Shown: positions 28,865-37,807, counted from the stretch's first letter. The stretch: DNA of 64,000 nucleotides from Opitutales bacterium (GCA_030725715.1 JANRFG010000016.1:62001-126000); one strand, 5' to 3'. The notes: generated by a model from the letters alone, not told the origin. A program made the numbers and translations.

Positions 28865-29083
28865 GGCGGGGTACAGAATGGGATAGCGAAAGCCTGATTA
28901 AGCCCAAGAAAATACAGATTAAGCGTAATTTATATCGAACTGTGTTATTAATAACCTAATTAGACATAATGTATATTGTGCGAAATGTTCCTAAGGTCGG
29001 GTTCCGGTCCGTAATGCGTTATTGATTGCTCGATTGGATACGCTCATAACCAAGGCTTACCCAGCACCGATACCCCTTACTTT
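28865..29083 (+). promoter_or_regulatory. AT-rich control region upstream of the rhamnose locus
   Basis: Markedly AT-rich compared with flanking DNA. It contains direct repeats GATTAAGC at 28896-28903 and 28917-28924 (21-nt period, two helical turns), a perfect 12-bp palindrome GTTATTAATAAC (28944-28955), and an imperfect 16-bp palindrome CATAATGTATATTGTG (28965-28980, 12 of 16 positions symmetric). These are candidate operators for the adjacent DeoR-type regulator. It also serves as the 5' region of the divergent amidase. Confidence 0.5.
29022..29050 (+). promoter_or_regulatory. Candidate sigma-70 promoter for the DeoR-type regulator
   Basis: TTGATT (29022-29027), a 17-nt spacer and CATAAC (29045-29050), with the start codon 33 nt further on. 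The match is fair (5 of 6 at -35 and 4 of 6 at -10) and the location fits. Confidence 0.35.
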
Positions 29084-29863
29084 ATGAAAGTAGCTCGTCA
29101 CATCATTGAAGCCCGCCGCGAAGCCATCGCCAAACTTCTCTCCAAGGTCGGCTACGTTCCGGTTTTAGAGATCTGCAAACAGTTCAATGTGTCGGAAGCG
29201 ACGGCTCGACGCGACCTGACTGAATTGGAGAACCAGCGCCGCATCACCCGCACGCACGGTGGCGCTCTCTCTGACTTCAACCGCAACTTCCCGCCGCTCG
29301 ACGACCGTAAGATCGAAGACGCCGAAGCCAAGCGCCGTATCGGCAACCTCGCCGCTTCCCGCGTCAAGGCCGGCATGACCGTCTACCTGGACTCCGGTTC
29401 GACGATCTTCTTCGCCGCCGAAGCCATCGCCGCCGCCGGCGTGCCCGACCTCCAGATCGTCACGACCTGTCTGCCGACGGCTCAGCTGATCTCTTGCCTG
29501 CCAGGCGTCGAAGTCTACATCCCGGGTGGTCTCTTCCTGACCCGACATGCGATGGTCGCCGGAGACCGCACGCTCGAGGAAGTCGCCCGCTGGAACTTCG
29601 ACGTGGCCTTGCTCGGCGCCGAAGGCATCGACGAAAACGGCCTTTGGAATTCCCAGCGCGACATCTCGCACCAGCAGCGTGAAGTCATCCGTCGCAGCGA
29701 CGAAGTCCTCATCTGCATGAATAAGATCAAACTCGGCCGCGGTGGACCTTGCGCTGTCACCCGTGACGTCACCTCGTTGTTCCTGGTCACCGATGCCGAC
29801 GCCGCTGCCGTGCAGAAAGCGAAGGTCAAGTTGCTCCCGGAACGCGTGCTGACCGCTCTCTGA
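29084..29863 (+). CDS. DeoR/GlpR-family transcriptional regulator
   Basis: A 259-residue sugar-phosphate-responsive repressor type. The N-terminal winged helix-turn-helix (about 15-60) includes VSEATARRDLTELENQRRITRTHGGAL, nearly the family consensus. The DeoRC effector domain follows, with DSGSTIFFAAEAI and LLGAEGIDENGLW. It heads the rhamnose locus and likely controls it from the palindromes just upstream. In Bacillus, DeoR-type RhaR controls rhamnose genes, so the pairing has precedent. Confidence 0.92.
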   Translation: MKVARHIIEARREAIAKLLSKVGYVPVLEICKQFNVSEATARRDLTELENQRRITRTHGGALSDFNRNFPPLDDRKIEDAEAKRRIGNLAASRVKAGMTVYLDSGSTIFFAAEAIAAAGVPDLQIVTTCLPTAQLISCLPGVEVYIPGGLFLTRHAMVAGDRTLEEVARWNFDVALLGAEGIDENGLWNSQRDISHQQREVIRRSDEVLICMNKIKLGRGGPCAVTRDVTSLFLVTDADAAAVQKAKVKLLPERVLTAL

Positions 29864-29885
29864 GTTCGCCTCTTTTTTCTGAGGC

Positions 29886-30641
29886 ATGTCGTCGGACGCC
29901 ATCCAGTCGCTGCTAACATTGTCCCACCAGCTGGGCGGTGAACGTCTGCGGATGGCCATCCTGGGCGAAGGCAACACTTCGGTCCGGCTCGATGATGACA
30001 CCTTCGCGGTCAAGGCGTCCGGATCTAACCTCGCCAGCCTCACGGCCGCGGACGTCACTTCCTGCGCTTTCGACCGACTGTTGCCACTGTTAGATAAGAC
30101 CACCGCGACGGATGTCGAAGTCGACCAGGCCCTCCTGACTGCGCGTCTGGATCCTGCCGCCAAGAAGCCGTCGATCGAAGCCCTCTTCCACGCTTACCTG
30201 CTCACCCTGCCCGGCGTCCGCTGTGTCGGTCATGTGCATGCCATCGCGGTGAACCAGATCCTCTGCTCGCCGCGCGCCCGGGAGTTCGCCGAAAAGCGCG
30301 CCTGTCCGGATGAGATCGTGATGTGCGGCGTCGAGTCGGTCTTCGTGCCTTACGCCGAGCCCGGCCTCGGACTTTCTCAGGCCATCCGCCGCGAGGTCGT
30401 CGCATTCGTCGAGCGTACCGGTCGCGACCCGAAGATCATCCTTCTCCAGAATCACGGCATCATCGCCGTCGGTGCTTCGCCCAAGGCCGTCCTCGGGTCC
30501 CTGCTCATGGCCGAAAAAGCCGCTGAGATCTTCGTAGGTGCCGCCGCCCTCGGCGGGCCGGGCTTCCTGACTTCGGCCCAATGCGAACGTATCGCCGGAC
30601 GACCCGACGAACATTACCGGCAGAAAATGCTCGGTATGTGA
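29886..30641 (+). CDS. Class II aldolase/adducin-family protein (fuculose/rhamnulose-phosphate aldolase-like)
   Basis: A 251-residue zinc-dependent class II aldolase. Expected residues are present: Glu98 in PSIEALFHA, His116 and His118 in GHVHAIA, and His190 in LQNHGI. The family splits L-fuculose- or L-rhamnulose-1-phosphate into DHAP and L-lactaldehyde. It resembles in size the aldolase of Planctomycetes-Verrucomicrobia microcompartment loci, but I see no shell genes here. Its start lies 22 nt after the deoR-type stop. It seems redundant with the aldolase domain of RhaEW downstream, so a second substrate such as fuculose-1-phosphate is possible. Confidence 0.88.
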   Translation: MSSDAIQSLLTLSHQLGGERLRMAILGEGNTSVRLDDDTFAVKASGSNLASLTAADVTSCAFDRLLPLLDKTTATDVEVDQALLTARLDPAAKKPSIEALFHAYLLTLPGVRCVGHVHAIAVNQILCSPRAREFAEKRACPDEIVMCGVESVFVPYAEPGLGLSQAIRREVVAFVERTGRDPKIILLQNHGIIAVGASPKAVLGSLLMAEKAAEIFVGAAALGGPGFLTSAQCERIAGRPDEHYRQKMLGM

Positions 30642-30674
30642 CCCCTTTTCACCCCTCCCCTGCCCCTTCTGACC

Positions 30675-32144
30675 ATGTCCAATTACCTCGCCATCGACCT
30701 CGGAGCCGAATCCGGCCGCGTCATCCTCGGCCAGCTCAAGGCCGGTAAGTTCACCATGAAAGAGGTGCACCGTTTCTCGAACGGCGCCATCACCGCCAAC
30801 GGCACCCTGCGCTGGGACATCATCCGCATCTTCCGTGAGATCCGCATCGGCCTCGCCAAGGGCGCCAAGCTCGGACCGATCAAGTCCGTCGCCTGCGACT
30901 CTTGGGGCGTCGACTATGTCCTTCTCAAAGGTGACGGCCCGCTCCTCTCGCTGCCCTTCACCTATCGCGACGAGCGAAGCTTCAAGGCCTACGAGCTGGC
31001 CATGCGTCGCTTCTCCCAGAAGGAGATCTTCGAAGGCACCGGCATCGCCTCGATCTCGATCAACACCCTCTACCAGCTGTTCGACGACGCCGAGAACCGC
31101 CCCGAGATGCTGCAGTTCGCGGACAAGTTCCTGCTCATCGGCGACTACATCACCTTCCTGCTCACGGGCAAAGCCCGCGCCGAAGAGACGCTGATCTCCG
31201 GCAGCCAGTGCTGGGATACCCGTAAGCGCGACTGGGCCTGGCCGGTGCTGAAGAAGCTCGGCATCCCGAAGCATATCTTCCCGAAGCCCGTCGCTCCGGG
31301 CGTCAAACTCGGCAAGATGCTGCCGTACCTCGCCAAGGAAACCGGCCTGGGCAAGGCCGAGGTCGTCACGACCTGCGCCCACGACACCGCCGCCGCGGTC
31401 GCCGCGGTGCCCGCCACCAAGGGCGATGATTGGGCTTACCTTTCCTCCGGCACCTGGTCGCTCCTCGGCCTCGAACTGCCTAAGCCGCTCGTCAACGAGA
31501 CCGTCCGCAAGGCCAAATACACGAACGAAGTCGGTTTCGGCGGTACGTCCCGCTTCCTCAAGAACCTCGTCGGTCTCTGGGTGCTCCAGGAATGTCGCCG
31601 CGAGTGGATGGAGAAAGGCGAGGTCTCCGACTACGGTGAGATCGTGAAGCTCGCGCTCAAAGCGCCTTCGCTCCGTTCGTTCATCCGTCCCGACGACGTC
31701 CGCTTCGCCAAGCGCGGCGACATGGTCGCCAAGGTCCAGGCGTTCTGCCGCGAGACCAAGCAGCCTGTCCCGAAGACGCATGGTGAGATCGCGCGCTGCG
31801 TGCTCGAATCGCTCGCCCTCCTTTATCGCGTCGAGATGGACGGCATGGAGAAACTCACCGGCCGTAAGTTGAAGCGCCTGCACATCGTCGGCGGCGGCTG
31901 CCGCAACGCCTTGCTCAACCAAGCCACGGCCGACGCCACCGGCCGAACCGTCATCGCCGGACCCGTCGAAGCCACCGCTGCCGGCAACATCTTGGTCCAA
32001 GCCATCGCCATGAAGGAGCTCAAGAACCTCGACGAACTGCGCAAGGTCGTCCGAAACTCCTTTGAGGTAGTGACTTACGTACCTAATCCCACGTCCGCGT
32101 GGGCCGCCGCCCAAGCCAAGTTTAATGGTTTAAAGAAGTCATAA
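30675..32144 (+). CDS. rhaB: Rhamnulokinase
   Basis: A 489-residue FGGY-family kinase phosphorylating L-rhamnulose. The N-terminal phosphate loop is AIDLGAESGRVI, followed by CDSWGVDYVLL, typical of rhamnulokinases. SSGTWSLLG and the C-terminal GGGCRNALLNQATADATG adenosine-binding segment complete the fold. It lies 33 nt after the aldolase and 39 nt before RhaEW. No rhamnose isomerase or transporter is encoded nearby. Confidence 0.93.
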   Translation: MSNYLAIDLGAESGRVILGQLKAGKFTMKEVHRFSNGAITANGTLRWDIIRIFREIRIGLAKGAKLGPIKSVACDSWGVDYVLLKGDGPLLSLPFTYRDERSFKAYELAMRRFSQKEIFEGTGIASISINTLYQLFDDAENRPEMLQFADKFLLIGDYITFLLTGKARAEETLISGSQCWDTRKRDWAWPVLKKLGIPKHIFPKPVAPGVKLGKMLPYLAKETGLGKAEVVTTCAHDTAAAVAAVPATKGDDWAYLSSGTWSLLGLELPKPLVNETVRKAKYTNEVGFGGTSRFLKNLVGLWVLQECRREWMEKGEVSDYGEIVKLALKAPSLRSFIRPDDVRFAKRGDMVAKVQAFCRETKQPVPKTHGEIARCVLESLALLYRVEMDGMEKLTGRKLKRLHIVGGGCRNALLNQATADATGRTVIAGPVEATAAGNILVQAIAMKELKNLDELRKVVRNSFEVVTYVPNPTSAWAAAQAKFNGLKKS

Positions 32145-32183
32145 AACCCCTTACTCACCTCACACCCTTTCCACGTAATCAAC

Positions 32184-34376
32184 ATGTCCAACTACAAGTA
32201 CGTCTCCCACCTCTGGAATGATGCCGAAGCCGCGAAGCTCGATCCGGTCGGCCGTCTGGTCTATCGTTCGAACAAGCTCGGCGCCGACCAGCGCATCACG
32301 AACACCGGCGGCGGCAACACCTCTTCCAAGATCGTCGAGAAGGACCCCCTGACCGGCGCCGACACCCAGGTCCTCTGGGTCAAGGGTTCCGGCGGCGACC
32401 TCCGCACCAGCAACCGCGACAACTTCTCCTCCCTCTATCAGGACAAGCTCATCGGCCTTCAGGCCTCCTACGCCGCCCGCGCCGACAAGGGCCTTAAGTC
32501 CCAGGCCGAGGACGACATGGTCGCGATGTACAACCACGCCACCTTCAACCTCAACCCGCGCGCCTCGTCGATCGACACCCCGCTGCACAGCTTCCTCCCG
32601 GGCAAGCACGTCGACCACATGCACCCGAACGCGATCATCTCGATCGCCGCTTCCAAGAACTGCGAAGCCCTGACCAAGGAAATCTTCGCCGGCAAGATGG
32701 CGTACGTGAAGTGGATGCGCCCGGGCTTCGAACTCGGCCTCGCCATGCAGGACATCTCCCGCCAGCAGCCCGCCATCAAGGCCATCATGATGGGCCAGCA
32801 CGGCTTCATCTCCTGGGCCGATGACGACAAGGCCTGCTACGAACTGACCCTCGCGATGATCGAGCAGGCCGGCGCCTACATCGAAGCGAAGTACCAGGCC
32901 AAGGGCGGCGACGCCAAGGTCTTCGGCGGCGCCCTCTACCAGACCCTCGACACCGAGAAGCGTCATGCGACCTTCGCGGCCATCCTGCCTTGGCTCCGCG
33001 GCCAGGTCTCCAAGGAGAAGCGCTTCATCGGCACGATCCAGGACGACGAGAAGATCCTCCGTTTCGTCAACTCGAAGGACGCCCCGCGCCTCGCCGAACT
33101 CGGCACCTCCTGCCCGGACCATTTCCTCCGCACCAAGATCAAGCCGCTCTACGTGAGCTGGAACCCCCAGTCCGAAGACGCCGCCGCGCTGCAGACCAAG
33201 CTCGCCGCCGCGCTTGAGCAGTACCGCAAGGACTACGCCGCTTATTACGACGCCTGCAAGCGCCCGAACTCCCCGGCGATGCGCGACCCGAACCCGACGG
33301 TCGTCCTCATCCCCGGCCTCGGCATGATCGCCTGGGGCAAGGACAAGTCCGAATCCCGCGTCACGGCTGAGTTCTACAACTGCGCCGTCGAAGTCATGCG
33401 CGGCGCCGAAGCCATCGACCAGTACATCGCCCTGCCTCAGCAGGAAGCCTTCGACATCGAGTACTGGCTGCTCGAAGAGGCCAAGCTGAAGCGCATGCCG
33501 GCCGAGAAGGAACTCGCCCGCCAGGTCATCATCGTCGTCGGCGCCGGCTCCGGCATCGGCAAGGAGACCGCCCATCGCCTCGTCAAGGAAGGCGCCCACA
33601 TCGTCTGCGTCGACAAGAACGTCGAGGCCGCCCAGGCCACCGCCAAGGAGATCACCGACAAGCTCGGCTCCGGCATCGGCGTCGCCGGCACCGGCCTCTC
33701 CAACTGCGGTCCGGCCATCGGCCTCGCCGGCGACATCATGGACCGCGCCTCGATCCGCAAGATGCTCGACCAGGTCGCGCTCGCCTACGGCGGCTTCGAC
33801 TCCATCTGCGTGACCGCGGGCATCTTCGTCTCCCCGGACACCACCGGCCACATCCCGGACGACAAGTGGGCCCTCACCTTCGCCCTCAACGTCACCGGCA
33901 GCTACCTCGTCGCCGACGAAGCCTTCAAGACCTGGAAGGAACAGGGTCTCCGCGGCAACCTCGTCCTGACCACCAGCGCGAACGCCGCCGTGGCCAAGAA
34001 GGGTTCCGTCGCCTACGACACCTCGAAGGCCGCCGCCAACCACCTCGTCCGCGAGATGGCCATGGAGCTCTCGCCGCTCATCCGCGTCAACGGCGTGGCC
34101 CCGGCCACCGTCGTGCAGGGTTCGGCGATGTTCCCGCGCGACCGAGTGATCGCGTCGCTCGCGAAGTACAACATTCCGTACACCGAAGATGAGGCGACCG
34201 ATTCGCTGACGACGAAGCTCTCCCGCTTCTACGCCGATCGCACCCTGACCAAGAACCCCATCACCCCCGCCGACCAGGCCGAAGCCTACTTCCTCCTCGT
34301 GACCAATCGCCTCAGCAAGACGACCGGACAGGTCATCACCGTCGACGGCGGCCTCCACGAGGCCTTCCTCCGCTAA
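32184..34376 (+). CDS. Bifunctional rhamnulose-1-phosphate aldolase / lactaldehyde dehydrogenase (RhaEW type)
   Basis: A 730-residue two-domain protein. Residues 1-430 form a class II aldolase with NTGGGNTSSK, zinc ligands His145 and His147 in HVDHMHPNA and His206 in GQHGF. Residues 445-730 are a short-chain dehydrogenase with the GAGSGIG loop (453-459), catalytic Tyr611 and Lys615 in YDTSK, and a C-terminal TVDGG block. The fusion matches the TIGR02632-type enzyme (RhaEW): it cleaves rhamnulose-1-phosphate and oxidises the L-lactaldehyde to L-lactate. Codon choice is strongly biased to C-ending codons compared with neighbours, suggesting high expression. Confidence 0.95.
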   Translation: MSNYKYVSHLWNDAEAAKLDPVGRLVYRSNKLGADQRITNTGGGNTSSKIVEKDPLTGADTQVLWVKGSGGDLRTSNRDNFSSLYQDKLIGLQASYAARADKGLKSQAEDDMVAMYNHATFNLNPRASSIDTPLHSFLPGKHVDHMHPNAIISIAASKNCEALTKEIFAGKMAYVKWMRPGFELGLAMQDISRQQPAIKAIMMGQHGFISWADDDKACYELTLAMIEQAGAYIEAKYQAKGGDAKVFGGALYQTLDTEKRHATFAAILPWLRGQVSKEKRFIGTIQDDEKILRFVNSKDAPRLAELGTSCPDHFLRTKIKPLYVSWNPQSEDAAALQTKLAAALEQYRKDYAAYYDACKRPNSPAMRDPNPTVVLIPGLGMIAWGKDKSESRVTAEFYNCAVEVMRGAEAIDQYIALPQQEAFDIEYWLLEEAKLKRMPAEKELARQVIIVVGAGSGIGKETAHRLVKEGAHIVCVDKNVEAAQATAKEITDKLGSGIGVAGTGLSNCGPAIGLAGDIMDRASIRKMLDQVALAYGGFDSICVTAGIFVSPDTTGHIPDDKWALTFALNVTGSYLVADEAFKTWKEQGLRGNLVLTTSANAAVAKKGSVAYDTSKAAANHLVREMAMELSPLIRVNGVAPATVVQGSAMFPRDRVIASLAKYNIPYTEDEATDSLTTKLSRFYADRTLTKNPITPADQAEAYFLLVTNRLSKTTGQVITVDGGLHEAFLR

Positions 34377-34380
34377 GCCT

Positions 34381-34503
34381 GTGCGCGTCTCCCTCTTCGT
34401 TCCTTGCTTCGTCGACCAGCTGCCCCCTCAGGTCGGCTTGGCGACGGCCAAGGCGCTGAAGCGCCACGGTCCGAAGGAACTCTCTCTCGTCCTGGTCGGT
34501 TGA
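34381..34503 (+). pseudogene. Remnant of a lutA-like lactate-utilisation gene
   Basis: Four nt after RhaEW, a GTG opens a 40-codon frame whose first 30 residues read VRVSLFVPCFVDQLPPQVGL then ATAKALKRHG. That matches the start of LutA/YkgE-type iron-sulfur oxidoreductase subunits (pattern V-x-L-F-x-x-C-x-V-D, then P-x-V-G-x-A-x-x-x-L-x-x-x-G). After HG, where the family continues into its CCG-type cysteine motif, the frame changes to PKELSLVLVG and stops. The rest of the about 240-residue gene is absent. LutABC oxidises L-lactate, the product of RhaEW, so the remnant sits exactly where a functional gene would make sense. A translated leader peptide is the alternative. Confidence 0.55.
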
Positions 34504-34507
34504 AGCC

Positions 34508-37500
34508 ATGCGTCTGCCCGCCTTCGCCTTGCTCGCTTCTGTCGTCGCCGGCTTCGGCGCCGAGGTGAAGCCGTTCAAGTGGTCGGGCGACCTCAACGTG
34601 CCTGACCCGACTTCGGTCACGTTCGACGAAGCCGGGAATGCCTACGTGGCCTCGACGACGCGCCGCAAGGTGGGCGACCTGGACATCCGCGAGCACCGTC
34701 TCTGGATCCCGGACGACGTCGGACTGACCTCTCCCGCCGACAAGCTCGCCTTCTATCAGCGTGAACTCGCGCCCGGAAAGATGAAGTCCGGCCGAGGCAG
34801 CCTGAAGGACCATAACAAGGACGGCTCGGTCGACTGGAAGGATCTCACCTTCCATCAGGAACGCATCTACAAGCTGACGGATGCCGACCGCGACGGCGTC
34901 GCCGACAAGCTCACGGTCTTCGCCGAAGGCTTCAACTCGCCGGTCTCCGGCATCGCCGCCGGCGTGCTCTACTTCGACGGCTGGGTCTACGTGACCGCGA
35001 TCCCTGACGTCTGGCGCCTCAAGGACACCGACGGCGACGGCGTGGCGGACGTGAAGGAAGTCATCGCGACCGGCTTCGGCGGACACATCGCCTATGCGGG
35101 CCATGATATGCACGGACTGAGGCTCGGCCCGGACGGTCGCATCTATTGGACGGTCGGTGACAAGGGCGCGAACGTCGTCAGCAAGGAAGGCCGGCGCTTC
35201 GCCTATCCGCATGAAGGGTGCGTGCTGAGATGCGAACCCGACGGCTCCGGCTTCGAAGTCTTCGCCCACGGCATCCGCAACACCCAGGAGATCGCCTTCG
35301 ACAGCTTCGGCAACGTGATCGGCGTCGATAATGACGGCGATCAGCCGAAGGAACGCGAACGCCTGATGTACCTGCTCGAAGGGTCGGACAGCGGCTGGCG
35401 CAACCAGCACCAATACCAGACCACCCAGAGCCGCTGGATGAAGGAGAACATGTGGATGCCGGCCGGCGCGGCCGATCAGCCCCTCTCGATCATCCCGCCG
35501 ATCGCCAATTATTCCGACGGTCCCGCCGGCTTCCTCTTCGAGCCGGGTCACGCCCTTGAAGGCGACCTGCGCGCCCACTTCATCCTCGATCAGTTCCCGA
35601 AGGGGAAGATGGACGCCTTCACGCTCGTCCCCGACCGCGATACCTTTCGCCAAGATAAGCTAAGGGTGATCCATGACGGCCTGATGGGCATCGGCATGAC
35701 CTGGGGCATCGATGGTCGCGCCTACTTCGCCGACTGGATCGGCGGCTATCCCCTCGACGGCAAAGGCGCGATCTGGCGGATGGACGTCGCCCCGAACATC
35801 GACCGAACCTCCGAAGCCGTCCTTTCGAAACCTTTCTCCGTCGAAATCCCCAAGGACGAGCTCCTTGGACTGCTCGGTCATCGCGACCAGCGCGTCCGCA
35901 TCAACGCCTCGATCCGCCTCCATCGTCGCGGAGCCTGGTCGGAGATGCTGGCGCTCGCCCTGAAGGCAGACTCGCCGCGTTTCGCCCGCATCCACGCGAT
36001 CTGGGGTTACGGCATGGGGGTCCGACTCGGCAAGGTCGCCGACGTGATTCCTTCGTTGCCCTTGCTCGATGACGCCGACGGCGAGATCCGCGTCCAGGCG
36101 ATGAAGATCCTGAGCGAAGCGAAGGCCTCACAGGTGCTCACCGACAAGGTCGCCTCACAGCTCGGCCAAAGCGATTTCCGCGTCCGCACCCAAGCCGGCA
36201 TCACGCTGGCGAAACTCGGAGGCAAAGTCCCCTTAACGTCCTTCCTGCGAGAGGCCGAGACCGACCTCCGTCTGCCTTGGCTGCGCCATGGCCTCGTCAG
36301 CGGTCTCGCCGGGACGCGCTCCTCCGAGGAACTGCTCCACCTCGCCCAGACCAAGACCGGCGCCGAAGCCGTCTTCGCGACGCTGGCCCTCGTCCGGCAA
36401 AAATCACCCCTGCTGTCCAGGCTCCTTGCGCACGCCGGTCCCGAGGTCGTCACCGAAGCCGCCCGCGCCATCCATGATGACGAAGGCATTCCGGCCGCCC
36501 AGCCTGCCCTGGCCGCGGCCTTCGGCCAGCCGAACCTTCCCTATCATGCCGCGCGTCGCGCCCTGAACGCCAACTTGCGCTCAGGCACCATGGAGGACTT
36601 CCGAAGAGTCCTCGATTGGGCCTTGCGCCAGCCGACCGGCGCGCCGCTGAGAACGGAGGCGTGGAGGACTCTCCTTGATTTCGAAGAGCCCGCTCCGCTC
36701 GACCCGGTCGACGGATTCGCCCGCCGACACGCGGCGCGGGACCGGCGGGCTTTCGCCGACGAACTCAGGGCGCGTCAGCCGGAACTCCTGGCGATCAAAG
36801 ATTCCGCTGACCGTCCTCAAGTGCTGGCACTTCTCGTCCGCTACGAACTGGAAGTACCGGTGCCCGTCCTGCTCGCCTTGGCCGCCGACCTCAAGGCCGC
36901 CCCTCCGGTCCGGCTCCAGACACTGAGACTGCTCGGCCGACAAAATGCCGAAAAAGCCACCGTAGTGAGGGTGCTCGCCCTGGCCGCCGGGGAAGGCAAC
37001 CCGTCGGAAGTCAGGACCGAAGCGTTGCGGCAGCTTTTCCTCAAGGACGGAGACTCCGCATTGCGCGTCGCCCGCGATATCATCGCCTCCAAATCAGCGA
37101 AGATCGCCGAGAAACAGGCGGTCGTCGCCGCCCTGCGCGGACGAGAGGACGCGGCCTCGCTCAAGATCCTGCAGGAACTGGTCGAGCGCATGGCGGCCCG
37201 GAAACTGGACAACGGCCTTAAGCTCGACGTCTTCACTTTGGCGAAGGAATCATCCGCGGAGCCGATCAAGGCGTTGATCCGACGTTACCTGGATGGGGCC
37301 GCCAAACAGCCCGGCGCGATGGCCGGCTCCGAACTGCCTTACGAGCTGCTCTCGGACGGCGGCGACCCGGTCGCAGGACGAGCCTTGATCAACGGACACC
37401 TCGGGGCGAACTGCGTCGCCTGCCACCGCGTCGACTCAGATGAAGGCAGCGACGTCGGACCGAGCCTTCGTCAGATCGGCGCGCTCCGCACCAAGTCCGA

Positions 37501-37807
37501 ACTGACCCAGTCGCTCGTCGAACCGTCAGCCAAGATCGTCCAAGGCTTCGGCGTCGAGACCATCGTCCTCAAGGACGGCACGACCCTCGCGGGCAGCGTG
37601 CTCAAGGAAAACGCCAAGGCCCTCGAACTCAGGCTGCCCGACGGCAAGATTCAGAAGATCACCGTCGCTTCAGTCGCCTCGCGCACGCCGCCCGTTTCCG
37701 TCATGCCGCCCATGCTGGGCATCCTGACTCCCGCGGAGATCCGCGACGTCGTCGCCTATCTCAGCGGGCTCAAGCCGAAGGCGGCCAAAGCCAAGGCCAA
37801 GAAATAG
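34508..37807 (+). CDS. Secreted PVC-type dehydrogenase with HEAT-like region and haem-binding domain
   Basis: A 1099-residue exported protein (signal peptide about 1-18). Residues about 25-430 form a beta-propeller dehydrogenase domain of the TIGR02604 kind, with Asp-rich calcium-type loops at 101-112 (DHNKDGSVDWKD), 125-133 and 173-181. A helical HEAT-like region follows (about 450-950). The C-terminus is a Pirellula/Verrucomicrobium-type haem domain (TIGR02603 kind) with C969-VA-C972-H973, ending in a Lys/Ala tail. It probably oxidises a sugar-like substrate outside the cytoplasm. It starts 4 nt after the lutA remnant, though no functional link to rhamnose use is shown. Confidence 0.88.
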   Translation: MRLPAFALLASVVAGFGAEVKPFKWSGDLNVPDPTSVTFDEAGNAYVASTTRRKVGDLDIREHRLWIPDDVGLTSPADKLAFYQRELAPGKMKSGRGSLKDHNKDGSVDWKDLTFHQERIYKLTDADRDGVADKLTVFAEGFNSPVSGIAAGVLYFDGWVYVTAIPDVWRLKDTDGDGVADVKEVIATGFGGHIAYAGHDMHGLRLGPDGRIYWTVGDKGANVVSKEGRRFAYPHEGCVLRCEPDGSGFEVFAHGIRNTQEIAFDSFGNVIGVDNDGDQPKERERLMYLLEGSDSGWRNQHQYQTTQSRWMKENMWMPAGAADQPLSIIPPIANYSDGPAGFLFEPGHALEGDLRAHFILDQFPKGKMDAFTLVPDRDTFRQDKLRVIHDGLMGIGMTWGIDGRAYFADWIGGYPLDGKGAIWRMDVAPNIDRTSEAVLSKPFSVEIPKDELLGLLGHRDQRVRINASIRLHRRGAWSEMLALALKADSPRFARIHAIWGYGMGVRLGKVADVIPSLPLLDDADGEIRVQAMKILSEAKASQVLTDKVASQLGQSDFRVRTQAGITLAKLGGKVPLTSFLREAETDLRLPWLRHGLVSGLAGTRSSEELLHLAQTKTGAEAVFATLALVRQKSPLLSRLLAHAGPEVVTEAARAIHDDEGIPAAQPALAAAFGQPNLPYHAARRALNANLRSGTMEDFRRVLDWALRQPTGAPLRTEAWRTLLDFEEPAPLDPVDGFARRHAARDRRAFADELRARQPELLAIKDSADRPQVLALLVRYELEVPVPVLLALAADLKAAPPVRLQTLRLLGRQNAEKATVVRVLALAAGEGNPSEVRTEALRQLFLKDGDSALRVARDIIASKSAKIAEKQAVVAALRGREDAASLKILQELVERMAARKLDNGLKLDVFTLAKESSAEPIKALIRRYLDGAAKQPGAMAGSELPYELLSDGGDPVAGRALINGHLGANCVACHRVDSDEGSDVGPSLRQIGALRTKSELTQSLVEPSAKIVQGFGVETIVLKDGTTLAGSVLKENAKALELRLPDGKIQKITVASVASRTPPVSVMPPMLGILTPAEIRDVVAYLSGLKPKAAKAKAKK

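Noticed and set aside
32160-34358. A 732-codon open frame on the minus strand
   Set aside because: It mirrors the RhaEW gene. Strong third-position C bias on the plus strand removes stops from the opposite frame. The translation is low-complexity and matches no family.
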